From contig DERU01000294.1 in assembly GCA_002361095.1 (NCBI GenBank), forward strand, positions 1-10,579: a stretch of DNA of 10,579 nt. The letters run 5' to 3'. This document shows positions 7,357 through 10,579 of the stretch, in pieces. The notes under the pieces were generated by a model, which saw only the letters and a program-made list of their open reading frames with translations, did not search any database and was not told where the DNA came from. A program made the position numbers and the translations under genes. How positions within the stretch are numbered: the first letter of the stretch is position 1; the number at the start of each line of letters is the position of its first letter. This DNA is from Lachnospiraceae bacterium UBA3332. GTDB taxonomy: Bacteria; Bacillota; Clostridia; Lachnospirales; Lachnospiraceae.

Positions 7357-8091
7357 AGCAGGAACAACTATTGGGTACTTCTATTAAAAGGGGAAGAACC
7401 GGAACTTTTTACATCGTGGCCGGAATGTGAGAAAAAAAAGCGTGGCGCTTCGAGGGCTATCGACCACGGGTTTCCTACCGAAAAAGAGGCGGCTGAATTT
7501 ATGGCTGGAAAGTGGAGGGGGAATCCGATTTCAAAGGAAGCCGGAACATGGTTAGAGGAATATAAGGCCAGGGAGGGACAGCTGATACAGGATATTGAGT
7601 CAGATGAGTCAGATAAGTTGAAACTTTCTTCCGGGGAATATCCGAAATACTGCGTGTATGTGGACGGTTCTTATGACCCGGACCCAAAGGGTGAATCCTA
7701 TGGTTTTGGGGTTGTCTTTATATGTGATGGGAAGATAGAGACGTTTTATGGAGGCGGAAGGGAAAAGGATCTGGCCGCCAAAGGGTGTGCTGCCGGGGAG
7801 TTGCTGGCCTGCATGGAGGCGGTTAAACATGCTGTAGATTTGGGGCTGCCGGAGATTACTATTATTTATGACAGTCAGCTCATTCAATGGGCTTATTATG
7901 GATGCGGGGATGATATGCTGACGCAGGCGGCTGGCCAGTATATGTATGATATCAGAAACAAAATAGAAATTAAAGTTGAGAGCATAGAGGGACGGTCCCA
8001 TAAAGCTGGGGGAAATTCTGCCAAAGCCCTTGCGGATAAGCGCGCCAATGCCCTTGCGGATAAGCTTGCGCGAAAGGGGCTGGGATTGTAG
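7354..8091 (+). CDS. RNase H with N-terminal hybrid-binding (viroplasmin-like) domain
   Basis: A 245-residue type 1 RNase H that should cleave the RNA strand of RNA:DNA hybrids. Residues 5-52 are a divergent hybrid-binding domain ('YWVLL.KG', 'LFTSW' with W22, 'GFPTEKEAAEFM'). A charged linker follows (55-97). The catalytic domain (98-240) shows D104 in 'VYVDGSYD', E149 in 'AAGELLACMEAV', D173 in 'IIYDSQ', H216 in 'GRSHKAGGNS' and the final aspartate, probably D236 in 'NALADKLA'. All four carboxylates and the histidine of the family are therefore present. The length is typical of HBD-RNase H1 proteins. It begins 40 bases after the protease stop. A 24-base tandem duplication near the 3' end adds eight residues between H216 and D236. 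RNase HI is usually a stand-alone housekeeping gene; here it sits inside an HBD-rich operon, which suggests a dedicated role. Confidence 0.92.
   Translation: MSRNNYWVLLLKGEEPELFTSWPECEKKKRGASRAIDHGFPTEKEAAEFMAGKWRGNPISKEAGTWLEEYKAREGQLIQDIESDESDKLKLSSGEYPKYCVYVDGSYDPDPKGESYGFGVVFICDGKIETFYGGGREKDLAAKGCAAGELLACMEAVKHAVDLGLPEITIIYDSQLIQWAYYGCGDDMLTQAAGQYMYDIRNKIEIKVESIEGRSHKAGGNSAKALADKRANALADKLARKGLGL
8026..8065 (+). repeat. In-frame 24-bp tandem duplication inside the RNase H gene
   Basis: GCCCTTGCGGATAAGC occurs exactly at 8026-8041 and again at 8050-8065, a 24-base period and so in frame. It encodes 'ALADKRAN' followed by 'ALADKLAR'. The second copy carries the 'NxxAD.LA' catalytic motif of RNase H, and the first copy is an extra near-duplicate. 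Confidence 0.85.
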
Positions 8092-8142
8092 ATTGGCAGT
8101 ATGCGGCGGTAAGCTGTATCTGCAGACGTGCGCATTCGCAGC

Positions 8143-8235
8143 ATGCGGGCGGCGCAAACGGAAACGGCCAAAGTCGTTTCCTATAAAACAGAAGATCTTA
8201 TTAAGCAGAATTACCTGACGGAGGGGATATTCTGA
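8143..8235 (+). CDS. Candidate small ORF or gene remnant before the phosphatase gene
   Basis: A 30-codon frame from ATG 8143 ends at TGA 8233-8235, seven bases before the phosphatase ATG. The frame is open from 8113. The product 'TAKVVSYKTEDLIKQNYL' near its end has a normal soluble-protein composition, unlike most chance frames. There is no ribosome site before ATG 8143, and a hairpin (8160-8181) falls inside it. It may be the tail of a decayed gene, a small coupled peptide, or chance. I cannot name a family. Confidence 0.25.
   Translation: MRAAQTETAKVVSYKTEDLIKQNYLTEGIF
8160..8181 (+). promoter_or_regulatory. Hairpin in the RNase H-phosphatase gap
   Basis: GGAAACG (8160-8166) pairs perfectly with CGTTTCC (8175-8181) around an eight-base loop. 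No T-tract follows, so it is not a standard terminator. It could be an RNA processing or stability element that sets the ratio of upstream to downstream gene expression. This is speculative. Confidence 0.35.
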
Positions 8236-8241
8236 GAATCT

Positions 8242-8931
8242 ATGGGAAATAAAACGGGTTACATATATGCAATGAGTGACATACATGGCTGCCTTGACGC
8301 TTTTGAATACGCTTTGTCATTGGTTGACTTTTCCGGTGATAATAAACTGATTCTTTTAGGCGACTATATACATGGACCGAATGATTATGGCGTCCTGAAT
8401 AAAATCATGCAGTTACAAAACGAATATGGCAGTGATAAGGTGGTAGCCTTGCTTGGAAATCATGAGGACATGGCGTGTGACGGCAGATGGTCCATCGGCG
8501 GAAAAGATGATGGGGATGCTTATGACCACGCAGAGGATGATATCGGATATCTCATGTGGATGCAAAATCTGCCAAGATATTATTCCGAAGGAAACACAAT
8601 ATTTGTCCATGCCGGAATTGATGAAGAAGCGGAGGACTTATGGGAGTGGGGAACCGATGATTATACCTTTACGGAGAAGTATCCTGCTCAGACAGGCAGA
8701 TTTTATAGTGACATGAAGATCGTCGCAGGACATACAGGAACATCGGAAATATCAGGCAATCCAGGCTTCCATGATATTTACTTTGATGGGGAGAGCCATT
8801 ATTACATAGATGGGACTGTCCTGGAAAGCGGTATGATTCCTGTTATAAAAATTGATACAGAAAATAACAAATACTATCGTGTTACGGATGCGGGAGAATG
8901 GTTGATCTTGCCTTATGATGAAGAAAATTAA
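8242..8931 (+). CDS. PPP-family metallophosphoesterase (Ser/Thr phosphatase / ApaH-like)
   Basis: A 229-residue calcineurin-like phosphoesterase. The metal-binding motifs appear in order: 'SDIHG' (D13, H15), 'LLGDYIHG' (D41), 'LLGNHEDM' (N73, H74), 'FVHAG' (H123) and 'VAGHT' (H164). This order and spacing fit the PPP class, which includes Ser/Thr protein phosphatases and diadenosine tetraphosphatases. The usual GDxxDRG second motif is changed to 'GDYIHGPNDYG', losing the Asp-Arg pair; that arginine normally contacts the phosphate, so substrate choice may differ. No signal peptide or membrane helix is present. GGAGGGG (8220-8226) lies 15 bases before ATG 8242, longer than ideal; the in-frame TGA at 8233 rules out an earlier start. 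The substrate is unknown: a phosphoprotein of this system or a dinucleotide alarmone are both possible. Confidence 0.9.
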   Translation: MGNKTGYIYAMSDIHGCLDAFEYALSLVDFSGDNKLILLGDYIHGPNDYGVLNKIMQLQNEYGSDKVVALLGNHEDMACDGRWSIGGKDDGDAYDHAEDDIGYLMWMQNLPRYYSEGNTIFVHAGIDEEAEDLWEWGTDDYTFTEKYPAQTGRFYSDMKIVAGHTGTSEISGNPGFHDIYFDGESHYYIDGTVLESGMIPVIKIDTENNKYYRVTDAGEWLILPYDEEN

Positions 8932-9009
8932 GAGGCGGACGGATGGATTTTGCGTTGCGCTTCTTGCGGAAAACAGACTGCAGATGATTACCCTTTGAAA
9001 GGAATATAA
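8932..9009 (+). other. Open, Cys-containing frame in phase with the phosphatase stop
   Basis: After the phosphatase TAA (8929-8931) the same frame stays open for 25 codons and ends at TAA 9007-9009, three bases before the next start. It would encode 'GWILRCASCGKQTADDYPL', with a CxxC knuckle like half a zinc ribbon. It has no start codon or ribosome site of its own. It may be a remnant of a longer phosphatase C-terminus or of a small zinc-ribbon protein, or chance. Confidence 0.2.
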
Positions 9010-9012
9010 CAT

Positions 9013-9456
9013 ATGATAGAAATTTTAAATGTCAGGAATTTCAAGGAAGAAAATTATGACGAGGCATGGCTGACAGTGCGTGCTGTGAAGCATCCGGTCG
9101 CAGGCACGAAGCATGTTCCTACCCTGTCCCCGACCTGGGAACTGTTCCACAGATACAGGGAACTTGTGGACAGCGGTCAGTGGAACGCACAGTCCTTCGC
9201 AGAGGTCTACGTCCCGGAGTTCATCGGCGAAATGTACATATATAGGAGAGAAACCTTCCCGCTGCTCAATGAACTTTGGAAAAAGGACCAAAAAGGGAAA
9301 TGCATCGCGCTCGTCTGCTTCTGCGCCGATGAGGCGCTCTGCCACCGCAGCATTCTGGCAGGCTTGCTGCAGGGTGTGGGATGTAGTGTAAAGACAGAAC
9401 ACGGCACGGACTACAGCATGTATTATAAGATGCTTATGGAACTGCAAGGAAAATAG
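9013..9456 (+). CDS. DUF488-like protein
   Basis: A 147-residue soluble protein. The key segment is residues 96-120, 'KCIALVCFCADEALCHRSILAG', which matches the hallmark 'L.C.E....CHR..LA..L' of the DUF488 family (C102, C104, C110, H111, R112). The N-terminal part ('SPTWELFHRYRELVDSGQW', 'FAEVYVPEF') also fits the single-domain DUF488 layout with a variable insert. The biochemical activity of the family is not settled to my knowledge; the Cys/His/Arg cluster suggests a catalytic or metal site. A modest ribosome site (AAAGGA) lies ahead of ATG 9013. Codon use differs from its neighbours: 17 of the 20 codons from 9301 to 9360 end in G or C, against 8 of the first 20 in the phosphatase gene, hinting at separate origin. 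Confidence 0.75.
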   Translation: MIEILNVRNFKEENYDEAWLTVRAVKHPVAGTKHVPTLSPTWELFHRYRELVDSGQWNAQSFAEVYVPEFIGEMYIYRRETFPLLNELWKKDQKGKCIALVCFCADEALCHRSILAGLLQGVGCSVKTEHGTDYSMYYKMLMELQGK

Positions 9457-9587
9457 CGGGCAGGGAAGGGGAAGTTATTCATACGGAATATGTGAAATTT
9501 GTGACAAGTGCGCTGCTAAATGGAATCCGGCGGTTCATTAAGGTTTGCACATTATAGAGAACGCATGATGGCAGGAGGCATTAGAGA

Positions 9588-10253
9588 ATGAAGAAAAAGA
9601 TTTACGCAGTAAAAAGCGGAAGAAAGACAGGGATTTTTAAGGAATGGCAAAAATGCTTAGAGCAGACCAATAAGTATCCAAATGTAAAATTTCAAGGTTT
9701 TGAATATCGCAGCGAGCTTGAGGGGGAGCCGGAAAATGTACCCGGAAGCCTGCGGTATGCCATAAAAGAAGCGAAAGAATTTCTGGGGGATTTGGTGTAC
9801 CTGGGTGAGAGTGCCGATTGCTTGGAGGATGTGAATTGGGCGGAAGATGGTTTTCTGCCCTTCGGTAATAAACCGGAAGCAGAAAGACCGGAGTTTTTCT
9901 CTGATGAGAGCGGGGAGGACGAAGAGGATATGGATCAAGAACCTGACGAGTGGCTAATTGACAGTGGAAACACTCCTGATGCGCCGGCGGAATCTTGGGA
10001 GACAGAATACTGGAAGATAGCGGAGGACATGAAGAAATGCGTTGAACTTATCAAGCACGGACGTTCCGTTACAGAGAAGAAGATTGCCGCATCAAATCTG
10101 AGGAGACATTTGGAAAGATGTCTCGATGATATGAACTTAAGTGATTTGACAGCTATCTATAAGGGCTTAAGAGAGGATAATGTTATTGGGTATAATCCGC
10201 CTGCCGTGGCTCGGTTTGTGACACGAATGGCTAACCGCTATCCAAAGCCCTAA
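9588..10253 (+). CDS. HBD protein sharing the N-terminal module of the AAA+ protease
   Basis: A 221-residue protein. Residues 1-93 repeat the hybrid-binding module of the protease: 16 of the first 20 residues agree ('KKKIYAVKSGRKTGIFKEW'), followed by matching 'F.GFEYRSELE.EPEN..GSLR' and 'W.EDGFLPFG'. The similarity therefore runs beyond the classical ~45-residue HBD to about 100 residues, so this is an extended variant. Residues 100-121 form an acidic linker, as in the protease. Residues 138-221 are a small, mostly helical, basic domain ('KKIAASNLRRHLERCLDDMNLSDL') that I do not recognise. No catalytic motif is visible. AGGAGG lies nine bases before ATG 9588. It probably binds RNA:DNA hybrids or dsRNA and could be an adaptor, competitor or regulator of the protease (inference). 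It is the last clear gene of the operon. Confidence 0.85.
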   Translation: MKKKIYAVKSGRKTGIFKEWQKCLEQTNKYPNVKFQGFEYRSELEGEPENVPGSLRYAIKEAKEFLGDLVYLGESADCLEDVNWAEDGFLPFGNKPEAERPEFFSDESGEDEEDMDQEPDEWLIDSGNTPDAPAESWETEYWKIAEDMKKCVELIKHGRSVTEKKIAASNLRRHLERCLDDMNLSDLTAIYKGLREDNVIGYNPPAVARFVTRMANRYPKP

Positions 10254-10338
10254 GGTCATGCAGGATGCGCCTGCCCCGTCCTCCGCTGCCGTCCGCTTCC
10301 CGGTTTTTCCCACCCCGTGAAAAGGAACTGAACTGCTA

Positions 10339-10384
10339 CGTAAAATGTAACAGGTCAGACTTGTCTGAACTGTTACCGTAAAAT
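10339..10384. repeat. Near-perfect 30-bp palindrome flanked by 8-bp direct repeats
   Basis: GTAACAGGTCAGAC (10347-10360) and GTCTGAACTGTTAC (10363-10376) are inverted repeats with 13 of 14 positions paired and a TT centre. Both sides are bordered by the identical octamer CGTAAAAT (10339-10346 and 10377-10384). The arrangement looks like a tiny mobile repeat with a target-site duplication. It could also form a strong RNA hairpin at the end of the operon, but no T-tract follows. Confidence 0.7.
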
Positions 10385-10405
10385 TGATTTCCGCGCAAAT
10401 TTAGT

Positions 10406-10434
10406 TTGTAGGCGGGGGAGTTTTATGGTAAACT
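10406..10434 (+). promoter_or_regulatory. Weak promoter candidate with extended -10
   Basis: TGGTAAACT (10426-10434) resembles an extended -10 element (TGn plus TAAACT). The hexamer TTGTAG at 10406-10411, 17 bases upstream, is only a half-match to the -35 consensus. If active, it would transcribe rightwards out of the window, through the fourth repeat arm. Confidence 0.3.
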
Positions 10435-10579
10435 GGTAGGAAGAAAGCACTGTGGACATAAAAATGTAACAGTTCAGCCCCCAATGGCAGCGGCTTAAGG
10501 CGGGAGGCAGACCCGCATGCCGTGCGGAAGCGGCGGCAGACGCGCAGGGATTTCCTGCGGCTGCATATCCGAAACGGAA

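Larger units (their letters stand above)
10329..10477. repeat. Cluster of alternating TGAACTGTTAC / GTAACAGTTCA arms
   Basis: The same 11-base word recurs four times in alternating orientation: TGAACTGCTAC at 10329-10339, GTAACAGGTCA at 10347-10357, TGAACTGTTAC at 10366-10376 and GTAACAGTTCA at 10466-10476. Each differs from the others by at most two bases. The pattern suggests an intergenic repetitive element or a set of binding sites; I have no database support for which. Confidence 0.6.
10254..10579. other. Right-edge intergenic region rich in inverted repeats
   Basis: No convincing gene in 326 bases. It contains a 30-bp palindrome with flanking direct repeats (10339-10384), two further copies of its arm, a weak promoter-like sequence (10406-10434) and small GC-rich hairpins (10513-10527 and 10543-10559). 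A frame from ATG 10517 with GGGAGG nine bases upstream stays open to the end of the window, but only 21 codons are seen and the composition is not gene-like, so I do not call it. Confidence 0.6.

Noticed and set aside
2664..10253. Retron, reverse transcriptase or CRISPR association, expected given the hybrid-binding theme
   Set aside because: No reverse transcriptase motif, no regularly spaced direct repeats and no retron-like RNA were found on either strand of the window.
10260..10274. Hairpin GCAGG/CCTGC just after the last gene as a terminator
   Set aside because: The stem is only five base pairs and no T-tract follows, so it is too weak to call.
10517..10579. Possible gene start at the right edge with GGGAGG upstream
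   Set aside because: Only 21 codons are visible, rich in Gly, Arg, Cys and Ser from GC-rich hairpin DNA, with no recognisable N-terminus.

Overview
The window looks like a chromosomal segment from a Gram-positive Clostridia, most likely a Lachnospiraceae gut bacterium. The evidence is the AGGAGG-type ribosome binding sites, moderate GC with mixed codon use, the DUF2975 / YozG-like HTH / DUF4153 membrane cassette typical of that group, and sigma-A promoters of the TTGACA-N17-TATAAT kind. No taxonomic search was possible. All genes I support are on the + strand.

Left part (1-2522): a promoter (26-54) precedes three tightly packed genes: a four-helix DUF2975 membrane protein (116-562), a 76-aa Cro/C1-type HTH regulator (575-805) and a large DUF4153/DUF4173-like polytopic membrane protein (798-2378). 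A hairpin with a T-tract (2499-2522) probably ends this operon. This is an ordinary regulatory/membrane cassette.

Central and right part (2664-10253): a very good promoter (2664-2692) begins what looks like one long operon of six same-strand genes: (i) a single-domain response-regulator receiver (REC); (ii) a 1356-aa protein that joins an RNase HI-type RNA:DNA hybrid-binding domain (HBD, 'viroplasmin' fold), an acidic linker, an unrecognised helical region, a ClpB/ClpX-like AAA+ ATPase, a receiver-like segment, and an FtsH-like AAA+ ATPase with an intact M41 zinc-protease domain but no membrane anchor; (iii) an RNase H with its own divergent HBD; (iv) a PPP-family metallophosphoesterase; (v) a DUF488-like protein; (vi) a 221-aa protein that repeats the first ~100 residues of (ii), followed by an acidic linker and a small helical C-terminus.

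The unusual thing is the combination: three HBD-bearing proteins in one operon, one fused to a double-AAA+ soluble protease, together with an enzyme that destroys RNA:DNA hybrids, a receiver protein and a phosphatase. My working inference is a hybrid- or R-loop-responsive proteolytic system, perhaps in stress response or anti-phage/plasmid defence. The REC protein could act as an adaptor or switch, as RssB does for ClpXP. Sequence alone shows the domains; the function is inference.

Right edge (10254-10579): no convincing gene. It holds a 30-bp near-perfect palindrome flanked by exact 8-bp direct repeats, further copies of the same arm, a weak promoter-like sequence and GC-rich hairpins.
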